DNA of 64,000 nucleotides from Anisodus tanguticus (Eukaryota; Streptophyta; Magnoliopsida; Solanales; Solanaceae), in the NCBI GenBank assembly GCA_034509755.1, contig CM067542.1:24247001-24311000 (forward strand), read 5' to 3'. Below the pieces are notes generated by a model. It saw nothing but the letters and a program-made list of their open reading frames with translations, had not been told where the DNA came from and ran no database searches. Positions 1-11,601 of this stretch are shown one piece after another. The position numbers and the translations under genes were made by a program. How positions within the stretch are numbered: position 1 is the stretch's first letter; each line of letters begins with the position of its first letter.

Positions 1-1010
1 TGAAGAAATACATAATATAACTTGTATAAATCATGAGAAACATATATGACTTCATCAAACAGAGTGATAATGATCATAACTTGTATTTAAGAACTTATGA
101 AAATCAAAGCATGGGTTCATGGATTACATACAGGTTCATGACAGTCACAATAACATATCATGAATGTAAGTAAAGAAGTCAAGATACAACATGAAATATA
201 ATTGTACATATATAAAGGGTCGTCATGAACTTGAATAAAACCATGGGTTATGGAATTTCATGGTTTCATGGATAACTATGGAGTGGGGAGGAACAATGAT
301 GTTCCTACACGTAGTTAAAATCTTTACATACCTTACTCGCTCCAATACGTGTCTTAAAATCTGAACTTAGAAGATAATCTCAAAGCTTGAACCTTGAAAC
401 CTTAGAATGGGTTTATTCTTGAAAACCCCTAGGTTAAAAGTAGTGAATTTCTCTTAGGAATTGATTATAGTGGATTAAAATCACAAGGAAGTACATGGAA
501 ATGACTTACCTTAGTGTAGAAGATGATGGAGAAGAGAGAACCTTCGTTCTAGGGTTTGAGAATATGAAAAAATATGTTTTAGAACTAAGTTGTGTATTTA
601 TACTAATTGTTGTCGGAAGGGTTTGACGACCAAATTCGATGGGCCATCGAATTTTCTATGGTCGGGATCCTGATTGTCAAATTTTATACGATTCGTATAA
701 TCGGACTGCCAAACTAATTTAGTTATTTTATAACTTTCCAGTGACTTCAAAACTTGAGAGGCTTCAGACGGTCAAAAAGGATGGACCGTCTAATATTGTA
801 CGGTCCATAAAAATCAATTGGGTTCCATCAACTTCAAAATGAAATCGACGATTCACTTCGACGGATTGTAAATAATTCTACGGTCTATATAATCTGCCGT
901 CAAATTCAATCTGCAAAACTGAAACTGATTTTCAACTTTAAACTCCCGTTTTGGTTTCCTAAACCCTTGAAATATAGATATGGCTTAGTTTGAAGGTAAG
1001 AGGTGTTATA
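1..1010 (-). repeat. 3' LTR of the Tekay-like element (truncated by window start)
   Basis: Direct repeat of about 3525-4532, differing by scattered substitutions and small indels. Ends at 1010 where the pol side begins. Contains several short palindromic stretches of the 'tacggtccgtata' type that are common in solanaceous Gypsy LTRs. Confidence 0.85.
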
Positions 1011-3056
1011 ATATCTCTCCATTGGGATCATTCATCCTCGAATGATGGGTCATGGTTGAGAATAGGATTGGATATAGAATGAGTACATAAGCGTGGAGGA
1101 ACATGACATGAAACATGAGATTGAATGACATCATTACATGAAAACATGAACATGGGACATAAGTACTAAATACATGAACGTGAAACGTGAGACATGGATA
1201 CGCAAGGGACATGACATGACTGCTAAAGGTATTTACCTTAATAATTTTCTACATGCTCCTCGAATAAGTATGGATATATGAACTTCATGTCTTCTTCGAC
1301 CTACCATATAACCTCATCAATATTCTGACTTCTCCACAACACTTTCACTAAGGCAACTTTCTTAGTTTTCAACTTTTGAATCTGACGATCCAAAATAGTC
1401 ACAGGAATCTCTTCATAGGTCAACCCATCCTTAACTGTAATGGAGTCGGTAGGAACAACCAATGCCGGGTCTCCCACACACTTCATCAACATGGATACAT
1501 GAAATACTGGATGCACAACAATTAAATCTTATGGCAATTTAAATTCATAAGCAACCTGACCAATTCTCCTAAAAATCTTGTAACGTCCGATATATCTAGG
1601 ACTGAGCTTCCCTTTCTTCCCAAACCTCATGACACCTTTCATAGGTAAAACTTTCTAAAATACTCAATCATCAACTTGGAACTCTAAATCTCTATGCCTC
1701 ACATCTGAATAGGACTTCTGGCGACTCTAAGCTATTTTCAAATACTCCTGAATCAACTTGACTTTCTCCATAGCCTGATGGACAAAGTTTTGTCCTAATA
1801 ATTCTGCCTCACCAAGCTTGAACTAACCAATTGGTGATCTACACATTCGCCCATACAAAGCTTCAAACTGTGCCATCTGGATGATAGCATGATAATTATT
1901 ATTGTAAGCAAACTCAATGAGAGAAAAATGATCATCCCAATTACCTTTAAAATCGAGAACACATGCCTTCAACATATCCTCAAGAGTCTAAATAGTATGT
2001 TCTTCCTGGCCATCTGTCTGTAGGTGAAAAGTTGTGTTGATATTTAACTTGGTACCCAATCCTTTCTAGAAAGACTTCCAAAAGTGAGTTGTGAACTGAG
2101 CACCATGACCTGAAATGATAGAAATTGTGGTCCATGAAGCCTGACAATTTCTCGTTTATACAACTTAGCATAATTCTCCCTGAATATATGGTTTTGACTG
2201 GCAAGAAATGGGTTGATTTAGTGAGTCGATCTACAATCACCCAAATCAAATCATGTCTTCAGGCTGAGCGAGGTGGACCTGTTATGAAGTCCATATTTAT
2301 CATCTCCTATTTCCAAATAGGAATATCAATATTCTGAGCCAACCCACCAGGCCTCTGGTGCTCGGCCTTTACCTGCTGACAATTCAGACACTTGGCTACA
2401 AAATCTGCCACATTCCTCTTCATATCGTTCCACTAATATATCTTCTTAAGATCATGGTACATCTTGGTAGAACCTGGGTGAATGGAATACTTGGAATTAT
2501 GCGCGTGTAACATGATTCTCTCTTTGAGTCCGTCCACATCTGAAACACATAATCTGCCTCGTTACCTCAAAGTACCATAATCTCCCCTTTGTTCAAAAGT
2601 CATAGTCTTGTGCTTGTGAATCCCCTTTTTCAACTGCAACAAGTAGGGATAACTAAACTGGTTCTCCTTTACCTCAGCTACTAAGGATGATTTTGACTTG
2701 TTTTGAACAACAACAACACCATCTTCAGAGTCCATAAGTCGAACTCCTAGATTGGTTAGTTGATGAATCTCTTTTGTCATGATTCTATTATCTTCTTCAA
2801 CATGAGATAAACTTCTCATAGATTGCCGACTAAGAGCATTAGCTACCATGGTGCTTTCCCTGGATGGTAGAGAACATATATATCATCATTCTTTATCAAT
2901 TTAAGTCATTTCCTCAGTCTAAGATTCAACTCCTGCTACTTGAAAATGTACTGAAGGCTCTTGTGATCTGTGAAAATGTCAACGTGAACTCCATACAAAT
3001 AGTGACGCCATATCTTGAGTTCAAAAATTATTGATGCCAATTCTAAGTTGGGACTT
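1011..3056 (-). pseudogene. Chromovirus pol remnant: RNase H end, integrase, integrase C-terminus
   Basis: Minus-strand frames give pieces of one polyprotein. About 2562-2950 holds the end of RNase H with VANALSRQS, followed by the integrase zinc-binding linker. About 1980-2249 holds integrase core (VIVDRLTKSTHFLPVKT). About 1240-1516 holds the C-terminal part (HPVFHVSMLMKCVGDP, then YEEIPVTILDRQIQKL and KVLWRSQNIDEVIWEAEED), which is the typical tail of Tekay/Del elements. Stops and frameshifts separate the blocks, so no integrase can be made. There is no gag, protease or RT in this copy. Confidence 0.8.
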
Positions 3057-4532
3057 TAGTATATTTGAATTGTGTCGTATGTAAAGAAACTAAAAGAATA
3101 AGCAGGCATATGATATAATAGGATCATGAAACTGAAACTGAAACTGAACATATGTGTAAAATCTGTAAAACTGTATATTTGTATATCTATGGGAAAGCAT
3201 TAACAAAACCGACATAAACCACTACGCGTGAACGTGGAGACTGATCTCTGCCCGATCAGCTAAGCCATCTCCTACTTTACCGGAGTATCAGAGATGGACA
3301 TGAACATGATGGATCCAATAATCCCACAAAGGGTAATAAGAAGGTATCGTCCTCTGGTGGAGCGACCCTTATCCTACGTTGACATACGTAGTTTTAGGTT
3401 GTCTGAGCCTTCTCGGTAATTTGTGCAACTCTCAAAATATGTACTTGAAAATAATTGGCTTGGAAGCCCATGAATTACATGAAATAACTTGAAATCATAA
3501 CTTGTAACTTTATAATTTAGCATGTGAAGAAATACATAATATAACTTGTATAAATCATGAGAAACATTTATGACTTCATGAAACTGAGTGATAATGATCA
3601 TAACTTGTATTTAAGAAAATCATGAAAATCAAAGCATGCGTTCATGGACTACGGACAGGTTCATGACAATCACAATAACATATCATGAATGTAAGTAACG
3701 AAGTCAAGATATAACATGAAATATAATTGTACATGTATAAGGGTTATTATGAACTTGAATAAAAACCCGAGGTTATGGAAATTCATGGTTTCATGGATAA
3801 CTATGGTGTGGGGTAGAACAATGATATTTTCACACGTAGATAGAATCTCTACATACCTTACTCGCTCCAATACGTGTCTTAAAATCTCAACTTGGAAGGA
3901 TAATCCCAAATCTTGAACCTTGAGGAGAATGGGTTTATTCTTGAAAAAACCTAGGTTAAAAGTAGTGAATTTCTATTAGGAATTGATTATACTGGATTAG
4001 AATCACGTGAAAATACATGGAAAGGACTTATCTTAGTGTAGAAGATGATTGGGAAGAGATAGTCTTCATTCTAGGGTTTGAGAATATGAAAAAATATGTT
4101 TAAAAACTAAGTTGTGTATTTATACTAATTGTTGTCGGAAGGGTTTGACGGCCAAATTCGACGGGCCATCGAATTTTCTATGGTCGGGATCCTGATTGTC
4201 AAATTTTATACGATCCGTATAATCGAATCGCCAAACTAATTTAGTTATTTTATAACTTTCCAGTGACTTCAAAACTTGAGACGTTTCAGACGATCAAAAA
4301 GGACAGATCATCAAATATTGTACTGTCTGTAAAACTCAACTGGGCTCCATCAACTTCAAAATGAAATCGAATGTTCACTTTGATATAACGTAAATAATTC
4401 TACGGTCCATATAAATCTGCGTCAAATTCAATCTGTAGAACTGAAAGTGGTTTTCAACTTTAAACTCCCATTTTGGTTTCATAAACCCCTAAATCATAGA
4501 CATCGCTTATTTTGAAGGTATGAGGTATTACA
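3057..4532 (-). repeat. 5' LTR of the Tekay-like element (inner end deleted)
   Basis: Right-hand LTR copy, outer end TGTAATACC at 4532 on the minus strand. Its inner start (near 3057) matches a point about 460 bp inside the related LTR at 44853-46722, which shows that the deletion removed the PBS-side part of this LTR together with most of the internal domain. Confidence 0.75.
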
Positions 4533-5150
4533 AGTAGCTCATGTATTTTTTATCCCAAAAGGAATTAGATTATAAAAATAAGTATCGAAAGTAGTTAAAA
4601 ATATTTTCTCTTGGTCTTCTGGGTGCATCCTTATTTGGTTATATCCCGATCATTTTATCTATGTTCGGCAATATGAATGAGTATTTTGAGCAAGATTTAT
4701 TTAAATCTTTATAGTCGATACACATATTAAGTGATGTAGATACCTTTTCTTTTACAAACCTATTGCGGAGTTCGGTGATGGGTCACTTCTTCTGCCGCAC
4801 GGGAGGAAAACTAAGATCCAGGCCCAACCTATGAGTTGCGACAACTGGAGGGATACCTATCATATCTTTATGTGACCAAGCAAAACAATCTAATTAAGAA
4901 TTAAATCCCTAAGCTCTGGGGTTAATCCCGTGCTCAGGTATACCTTCGTATCAGGAGTTTCTTCATGCAGAGCTATTTGATCGAGCTCCTCTACTGTGGA
5001 TTTGATAGTGTCTGACTCATCCGGTACCTAAAAATTTCTAGGCACCTGGTACTAGTCTGAAAACTCCTCTTTCGAATAATATGATTTTATTTTTGATAGC
5101 GGAACCTAGTGGACATCTTGTGATGTGGGCTCCACTTCCTTTAATTGCTA
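4533..5150 (-). pseudogene. Tat-type RT N-terminal fragment
   Basis: Minus-strand frames read VYLSTGLTPELRDLI near 4930, then MIGIPPVVATHRLGLD, then NMCIDYKDLNKSCSKYSF and NKDAPRRPRENIFNY. This is the N-terminal fingers region of a Gypsy RT. A block between KMIGI and PNKDAPRRP, where the catalytic-aspartate strand starts, is shortened. The frame ends at 4533 where the nested LTR begins. Several stops are present. Confidence 0.75.
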
Positions 5151-5850
5151 TTTATGATATTTCGCTGCCTCTAGTACTTCTATGGCATACATTTCTCTGG
5201 TAGTGGGTTGTTCTCCCTTAATTTGTTGGATCCTTTCTGGTGTCGGAAATTTCACCAGTAGATATAATATTGATAGGATTGTCTTCATATCATGTATCCA
5301 TGTCCTCTCGAATATAGTGTTATACCTCATGTCACCGTCGATAACATAAAACTTAATCACCTTTATGAATCCCATAACATCCACCGGTAGGTCAATTTCT
5401 CCTTTAGTAGTTTTGCTAGACATATTGAAACCTGAGAGGGTTCTGGCAGCCGGAACATTTTTCTGCCATGTTCATTTCTTCTACAACTTTTAGCCGGATA
5501 ATGTTACCAGGCCTTCTGAGATCGATCAAAACTCTCTTCACCTGGAATCAATTAATAGGTACCGGAATCACCAATGCCTTGTTATGTGGGAAGACCACAC
5601 CGGCAGGATCTTCTTCAGTGAAAGTAATAGTATGCTCGTTTGGTGTTTCCCAAAATCTCTTTTCCCGGGTTACTGAAATTTTTGTTTTCTTAGCCTCAGT
5701 AAAAGAAGTAGCGGCAATCATTGACCTACCAAAGATCATGTTTATCACATGAGGTGGTGCGACTGAATTTGATATGTCCTCGGTGAGTGGTCCTTTCTCG
5801 TAGTTGTTACGAGCTCTTTCGCTCAAATATTCTCTAAGGTGGCCCCTTCA
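5150..5850 (-). pseudogene. Tat-type aspartic protease region
   Basis: Two minus-strand blocks. 5548-5826 reads SERARNNYEK, then PHVINMIFGRSMI and ISVTREKRFWE, the linker before the protease in this lineage. 5148-5423 reads GEIDLPVDVMGFIKVIKFYVIDGDMRYNTIFERTWI in pieces (ITFP-type flap region and the 'LGR.WIHD' box, here FERTWIHDMK) and KFPTPERIQQIKGEQP. The frame changes between the blocks, where the catalytic D-S/T-G would be expected. The GR of the usual LGR box is altered (FER). Confidence 0.7.
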
Positions 5851-7390
5851 TGGCATTCCCGCCACCTCTTCTCGTAGATGTCTGTAATCTATGATTTTGT
5901 GCCCGTGCGTGCCATTAAAGTCACACCAAATGGACTAATCTCTTTTGTTTGAATCAGACTATAATGGTTTTGGAGGTCGAGATGCTAGATGAGTTCTCAG
6001 GACTGCCACCATCTGGTCTTCATTAATGCTGAAGTTGTACTCGTATAATTTCGGGTATTCGGGACCCTTTATGGAGGAGTTGCATGAATTTCCTTTGTCA
6101 AAATTCACCAATCCCTGATTGTTTCTTCCAAGACCTACTTTTTTTTTTTTTTTATCAAGGGAGTGAAAACCATATCCATCTCCTTGCTTTCCGGGAGCGG
6201 GATAAGGTTAGAAATGGTTCTTTGTGGAGTTCCGGTCTATCCTAGCTCCTTTGTCTAATTTTAGAAAAATATTCCCAGCCTGAGTCCCATGTAAATCATC
6301 TTCTATCCAGATCTTGGACTCATACATGTTGTGTACACCTTCACAAGTTGTAGTTTGGAATTCCAAAAGATTTTCCTTGAACTTCCATAAGGCCTCCGAA
6401 CTCAAAGGATTCAAACCCTTGGTGAAAGCCTCTACAACCCACTCGTCTAGGAATGCGGGTAGAAGCATCCGCTCCTTATATAACCGTGTACCAAAGTCCC
6501 TAAGGAGTTTAGTCTCTCCTTACACAATGCGAAAGATATTTACCTTTCTTGTCTTCACCTTTCGTTCCCCCGCATTAGCCTTTATGAACATGTCGGCAAG
6601 CATGGCAAATGACCCAATCGAGTGCTCAGGGAGGAGTGAATACCATATCAAGGCTCCCTTAGTGAGTGTTTTAGCAAACTTTTTTATCATAACTGATTCT
6701 ATTTTGTGTTCCCTTAGATCATTTCCTTTGACGGCCGTAGTATAAGTTGTTATGTGCTCCTGCGGATTCAGTCCCATCACACTTAGGTATGAACGACATT
6801 TTGAACCTTTTGGGGATTAACTCGCGCACAGCCTATAGCTTATACATCAGCTGAATATATCTCCTTGCATCAGGCCCTTCGACCACAGAAGGGGCCCCTG
6901 GTATTTGATTTAACTGTTACTTGAACTTCTTAGCATTCTTCTCTACCTATTTTGCATTGGTATCCACTTTGTTTGTCAGGTCCTTCATAAATTTCAAAAC
7001 TTGCTCCTGGAATGGATTTTCAGGAGTGGTTTCACTCTCTGAAGTGCCATCATATCTTGATCTATTCTGATCGTTCCTCGTAATACCGATGGTATTTGGC
7101 TGTGGTCCAAATGTGACTATTGGGTTACTACCAGCATTTTTAAACACGAACTCAAAGAAAATTTGCATCAGGCTATTCAACTACCCACTCATCACATCAT
7201 ATTGAGCCTCCAAGGTTTGCATGGCCTCCTCGGACGTCTCATCATTGAGAACATCTTCCTCCTGGGTCTGACCGCCTCCGGAGGTGGCTCCCTCTGTAGC
7301 CATCAAATCTTCTACATGTAGGCCATTTGGTCCGATGGGGAGATTTTTAGCGTTATCCCCAATATTGTGGTTGCCTCCGAGTTCTTCCAT
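5850..7390 (-). pseudogene. Tat-type gag
   Basis: Starts with ATG at 7390 (MEELGGNHNIGDNAK), about 100 bp after the LTR edge. 7181-7390 is an acidic N-terminal region, 6520-6780 is capsid (QEHITTYTTAVKGNDLRE, LTKGALIWYSLLPEHSIGS), 6208-6468 continues it (LLPAFLDEWVVEAFTKGLN). A zinc-knuckle-like box lies near 5870-5930 (WCDFNGTHGHKIIDYRHL), with the last Cys replaced by Tyr. A run of about 16 T on the plus strand near 6139-6154 interrupts the frame. Homologous to the gag at 9993-11330 in opposite orientation. Confidence 0.8.
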
Positions 7391-7487
7391 TCATGTCATA
7401 TGTTTACTCTAGAATAAAACAAGACTTCAAAGAAAAGATTAGATTAGTGGAAAAGGGGTCACTTGTGCCACCACAATTACCCAGGCC

Positions 7488-7507
7488 CTACAGTGGGGGC
7501 CAAACTA
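7488..7507 (-). other. Primer-binding-site region of the minus-strand Tat element
   Basis: On the minus strand the LTR ends ...TAAATAGTTTGG and is followed by a G/C-rich segment matching the position of AGCGCCCAGCGTGGGGCT in the plus-strand sister (9893-9912). The tRNA cannot be named safely because both copies are altered. Confidence 0.55.
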
Positions 7508-8175
7508 TTTAACCATAGAATGGTACATTTAAATTTGTATACGTGGTCAACGACACGTGGATCTCAAGTGATAAATTTCCCAAATATATCAGATAATATA
7601 TAATGCAAATTAGTGATTTTAAGATAAATTAAAGAAATAGATAGTATGAGCGTCGTATTAGCTTCCTGTCAAAGCTTCCGTAACTAGTATGAAAGCACAA
7701 AATTGAGAGTAAAATGTGTAAGTGTATTGTAATAACTTGCATATGATGATTTACAATGGAACAATGTGTCCTATTTATACATGAGCTCACGAGTACATTC
7801 CTCACGATATATGCCCTTATTAATATAAGAGAATGAATATTGTAATAATTAGACAATTAGTGTCTCTATAAATGTCATTAATGCTACGTTGGAAGACGTG
7901 AGATCATACTAGTAACGGTTTCCCATTGGGATTGAAATTGTCCACCTGATCTTGATGATCACCGGTACCTTGTGTCCTTACGACAACCCCGGACATGCAT
8001 CATGTTCTACCGGTAGCGCCACAGGCTCACATAAACCTGATACATTATCAACTGTCACGTGTCACGACGTAATTCGTATATATGAATTTTGCCCTATACA
8101 CTTAGTTTTCCACAAGCTTAGTTATGTACCAAGGAAAATTCATAAGCATACGAACTGCGATTAGTGAAGATGCCT
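7507..8175 (-). repeat. 5' LTR of the minus-strand Tat element
   Basis: Inner end is sharply defined by its inverted match to 9838-9895 (CCACGTATACAAATTTAA ... AAATAGTTT). On the minus strand a TATA-like box (CATGTATAAATAGGAC) lies near 7770-7790, about where the LTR promoter should be. The outer end is not clear because a CACTA-like MITE begins at 8176. Confidence 0.6.
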
Positions 8176-8451
8176 CACTACAAGAAGAAAGACATTTGTG
8201 AAAAATATTTTTTGTTGTCATATTTTGGATGTTGTTGCCGGAAAGTAATTTTCACAACAATAAAAATTATTGAATGCCGTTGCAATAACCTCCGATGCGA
8301 AAAGTTTTCGCAACAAGAAGTTATTATTTTTGTTGTCATTTACGTTTTTTACCAATAATATGTTAAATTTTTGTTGCCATTTACATTGTTTTGCAATAAT
8401 ATATTTATTGCTGCTAAGATTTTATTGTCAATTCTATACTTTCTTGTAGTG
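8176..8451. mobile_element. CACTA-type MITE
   Basis: Terminal inverted repeats CACTACAAGAA (8176) and TTCTTGTAGTG (ending 8451) define a 276-bp element. The flanking trinucleotides are CCT and TCT, a near match to the 3-bp duplication expected for CACTA elements. The interior is rich in inverted TTGTTG/CAACAA tracts and has no transposase. Confidence 0.85.
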
Positions 8452-8789
8452 TCTTGTTCTATATTGCACTTCAAAACTGGCTCTTGCACTAGTAAAGGGA
8501 ACAGATTGTTTGGTGTTTATTACAGGGTTGAGAAAGGCAAATTCCTGTGCTAGTTTCAGTTATCAGATCCTTCCTTCATGAGAGAGCCTTCTTCATTTCA
8601 CTTGTGACCGTCTGAGGTGGTTTTTCTGCACGAAGGTTCACTACCATCTTCTCTTTCCATGGTAATCAATTATTTGCACATGAAACCCAAAATAATTAGT
8701 TTAAAACTCTGCACAAAGGTGATTGATCATAAGACTGAATTTAGTGCCCGCAAGGGACTGAAGCCTACTTCTTTTGAATAAAAATATTA
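8452..8789. other. Unassigned DNA between two MITEs
   Basis: No gene, RNA or known repeat recognised. It may be the outer part of the neighbouring Tat LTR or original host DNA. Confidence 0.4.
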
Positions 8790-9039
8790 CTCCATGCATC
8801 TCAATTTAAGTGTCTTAGTTTGACTAGGCACGGAGTTTAAGAAATAAAAAGAGATTTTTGAATTTTGTGGTCCCAAATTAAAGATATGTATAATGTACTA
8901 AAATGTCTTTACAATCTTGTGGTTATAAACTTGTCATGTAGGATGTTTGAATTGTCAACTTACTAAATATAGAAAGAGACACTCTTTTTGAGACAGATCA
9001 AAAGAAAAAGTAAGACATTTAAATTGGGATGGAGGGAGT
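8790..9039. mobile_element. Stowaway-type (Tc1/mariner) MITE
   Basis: 250-bp element with TA on both sides (8788-8789 and 9040-9041). Ends read CTCCATGCATCTCAATTTAA and, inverted, TTAAATTGGGATGGAGGGAG, the classic plant Stowaway terminus. The left terminus has drifted from the right one. Confidence 0.9.
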
Positions 9040-9589
9040 AATACATTTAGATAGGATTGCCAAAAATTATTTTTGCACTAGGTGATACCAAAACAAGCTA
9101 ACATACTTATGAAATGACTATTATATCTACAAATAATCAATGTTTGACGAGAAAGGTCTAACCTAAATTGTAGCTTGAAAAATCACTTTTGACAATGTAA
9201 ATGCAAACGTGATCAAGACTATCAAACAGTTTGTGAATTTATATGCCGGACTTCAAATACAATTGCTACTCTGCAAGATGCTTTCCCCAAAATGGATCTT
9301 AGTCAGTTCTGTGATTTCGTCATGAACAATTCAAGTTAAAATTTAGATCAACTATTAACATAAGCAATTAGAGATGGTAATAATTAAGTAATACCTGTTC
9401 AGTTTGCCTATGGAAGGCTTCCAACCTTAGCTTGAGAACTGCAGCGGTCGCGTGCAGGTAAACCCAACGAAAACCCGTTACGAGAGCGGTCTCTCTCCAG
9501 TCTTTAATATGCATATCATTAGTTTTATTACTCTTAAATATCAGCATTAAAATTGAGATTAAGATGATTCGTGGATGATGCACCCTTGT
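9040..9589. other. Unassigned DNA with one exon-like segment
   Basis: Mostly AT-rich with no clear gene. On the minus strand about 9394-9500 reads HATAAVLKLRLEAFHRQTEQ and ends in a possible splice donor (CAG/GTATTA). The protein is not recognised and no partner exon was found, so it is left as a possible genic relic. Confidence 0.35.
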
Positions 9590-9895
9590 AGCTCTAGTCT
9601 AAATAGAGGTTTCCATCTCATTGTAAGGTGTTCTGAATTGAATAACAAAACAAACACAAACAACATTCTTTTACGATTCTTAGTTTATCTTCAAGCTTCC
9701 AAGCTCATTTGAAGTTCCATTCTGGAGACTCCAAAGTTCACAACATCTTTTGGGGAATCAGGCTACTCCATTTAGCATTTCATTTGCTAACCCTTATCTT
9801 TTCCATAATTATTTTTTGTTTGTTACTTGCTAATTTGGTCATATTGATCCACGTATACAAATTTAATTGTACTGTTTTATGGGTAAATAGTTTAG
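9590..9895 (+). repeat. 5' LTR end of the plus-strand Tat element
   Basis: The last about 60 bases match 7507-7560 in inverted orientation. The preceding sequence (CATTGTAAGG...AACAAAACAAACACAAAC) fits a transcribed R/U5 segment. The LTR start is not visible, so this copy is probably truncated on its left. Confidence 0.6.
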
Positions 9896-9912
9896 CGCCC
9901 AGCGTGGGGCTT
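9893..9912 (+). other. PBS region of the plus-strand Tat element
   Basis: TTTAGCGCCCAGCGTGGGGC follows the LTR end directly and resembles the TTTGGCGCC-type junction seen in Tat elements. The tRNA is not assigned. Confidence 0.55.
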
Positions 9913-9992
9913 AGGTAATTGTGGTATCATTGTGACCCGCTTACCTTTACTAATTCATCTAAATTTCTACTTTTAGGACACTTATTTCAGCT

Positions 9993-11330
9993 ATGGCAGA
10001 CACCGGCAACGGTCAAACCAATGTCAACATTAGGAATAATGACCAGGTCGTCATGGACAACCCAAATGGTGTTCCCCCACTTCAGGATCCCTTGTCCGGG
10101 GAGACAGGTACCCAAGACGGGGATGGTGTTGAACACCTTACCCCAGGGACGACCTCAATCAACAGATAGTGAGGTAATCAACTCCTACCAATGAACCTGT
10201 GGGGGAAACAGTGCAGATCTTAAAAGCCAAATAGAGGACAATCATAGATCATCTTTAGCGGCAGGACCAAGTTATGGCCGAAATTCAGTAGGAATTATCA
10301 GACACCCAAAATAACCCTAATGAAAGAACTAGAGCGCCATCGATAGTGCATGTGGCCTCGGGAATTGAGAATGTCGCCTCGGGGACAACCGCACGCTCGA
10401 AGGATGACTGATACAAATGCTCCGGAGATGGATCCGAGAATGAAAATACCTCGGTCGATTCTTTTACAACGAGTTGATAAGGTACATGAAGGACATCAAC
10501 ACAAAAATGGAGCAAAATCAAAAGGAGTTTCATGCTTGTATGGATTAGATCCTGGGGGCTACGGTCCATAAGGGTATGGATTAGATCCTGGGGACTACGG
10601 TCCATAAGGGTCTGGATTCCAAAAAGTACTTCCCATTAGCCTAGAAGCTCGAAGCCACCCCGGAATTGATCCTGAAAAGGTTTAAGATGCCCAATATCCT
10701 CAAGTACGATGGAATAATGTATATACATGAGCACATAACGACTTATACCATGGTTGTTAAGGGAAATGATTTGAGGTCAAATGAGATCGATTTGGTCTTG
10801 ATCAAAAAATTTGACGAGACATTGTCAAAGGGAGCCTTAACTTGGTATTCTCTTTTCCCCAAGCATTCCATTGATTCTTTTCCATGCTCATGGATTCTCT
10901 CATTAAAAAACATGTCGGTTCCCAAAAGGTGCAAACAGGAAAGCAGACGTCTTCCAGATTCACAAGGTAACACTAAGTTACTCAGGGAGTTCGTGATCAA
11001 ATTTCATAAGAAAATGATGTTGCTGCCCGCGGTTCCAGATGAGTGGGCGGTTGAGGCCTTTACTAACAAACTCAGCCCTTCAAGTTCGGACGTCTTGCGG
11101 AAATTTAAGGAGAATTTTTTGGAAATTCAGGAAGTAACATGAGCAGATATGTACAACCGGTACGAGTCAACTATTTCAGTGGGAGATTACCAGGTGGGTC
11201 CTTCGACTGCTCGGGTATGAAACTAGGAAAAGTTAACCAAAGGAGCCGACCTTAACCAAAAGACTTTTAAGAATCGGTTTCAACCTTAGACTTCGTCTAA
11301 AAAGTCATGTTTCTGTCAACAATCATAGCT
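9993..11330 (+). pseudogene. Tat-type gag
   Basis: ATG at 9993 opens MADTGNGQTNVNIRNND, which continues to a stop near 10169. The capsid part at 10666-11142 reads MILKRFKMPNILKYDG, HITTYTMVVKGNDLRSN, LSKGALTWYSLFPKHSI and LPAVPDEWAVEAFTN. A direct duplication of about 45 bp near 10540-10610 (TGGATTAGATCCTGGGG repeated) lies between the two parts. Frameshifts and stops break the frame. Homologous to 5850-7390 on the other strand. Confidence 0.8.
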
Positions 11331-11601
11331 ATGGACCTTCATGTAGGTCGGGTTTGGACAGGAGAACTGACTGTGGCCGAGTGGCAAAGGTTTGCAGAGT
11401 AGAAAAAGGGAAGAACCTTTCAAATCCAATTCTAAGGGTATGGAATTTCCAAGGTTATCCGAGTACAATTTCAATGTCAATGATGCACAACTAGTGGTCT
11501 CCATGAGAAACATGAAATAGGCACGGTTCCGAAAGCCTCTCCAATCAAATCTAAACTCAAGAGACCCTAGTATGTGGTATGATTTCCATTGTACCCATGG
11601 G

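Larger units (their letters stand above)
1..4532 (-). mobile_element. Tekay-like Ty3/Gypsy chromovirus, internally deleted
   Basis: Two direct copies of an LTR flank a fragment of pol, all on the minus strand. Bases 1-1010 align with about 3525-4532; the left copy is cut by the window edge. The LTR outer end reads TGTAATACCTCATACC on the minus strand. Just inside the left LTR a purine-rich stretch (minus strand, about 1011-1025) fits a polypurine tract. The pol part covers the end of RNase H, integrase and the integrase C-terminus. Gag, protease, RT and the inner part of the right LTR are missing, so the deletion joins RNase H directly to the LTR near 3056. It lies inside the RT of the minus-strand Tat element at 4533-8175, so it is younger than that element. 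Lineage call rests on the integrase C-terminus and LTR style. Confidence 0.8.
4533..8175 (-). mobile_element. Tat-lineage Ty3/Gypsy element, 5' half
   Basis: Minus-strand element reading leftward: LTR (about 7507-8175), PBS region, gag (5850-7390), protease (about 5150-5850) and the start of RT (4533-5150), where the Tekay-like element interrupts it. Its proteins match the plus-strand element starting near 9590 block by block (gag ITTYT-VVKGNDLR, KKFDETLSKGALTWYS), so these are two members of one family placed head-to-head. The rest of pol should lie left of this window. Confidence 0.8.
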
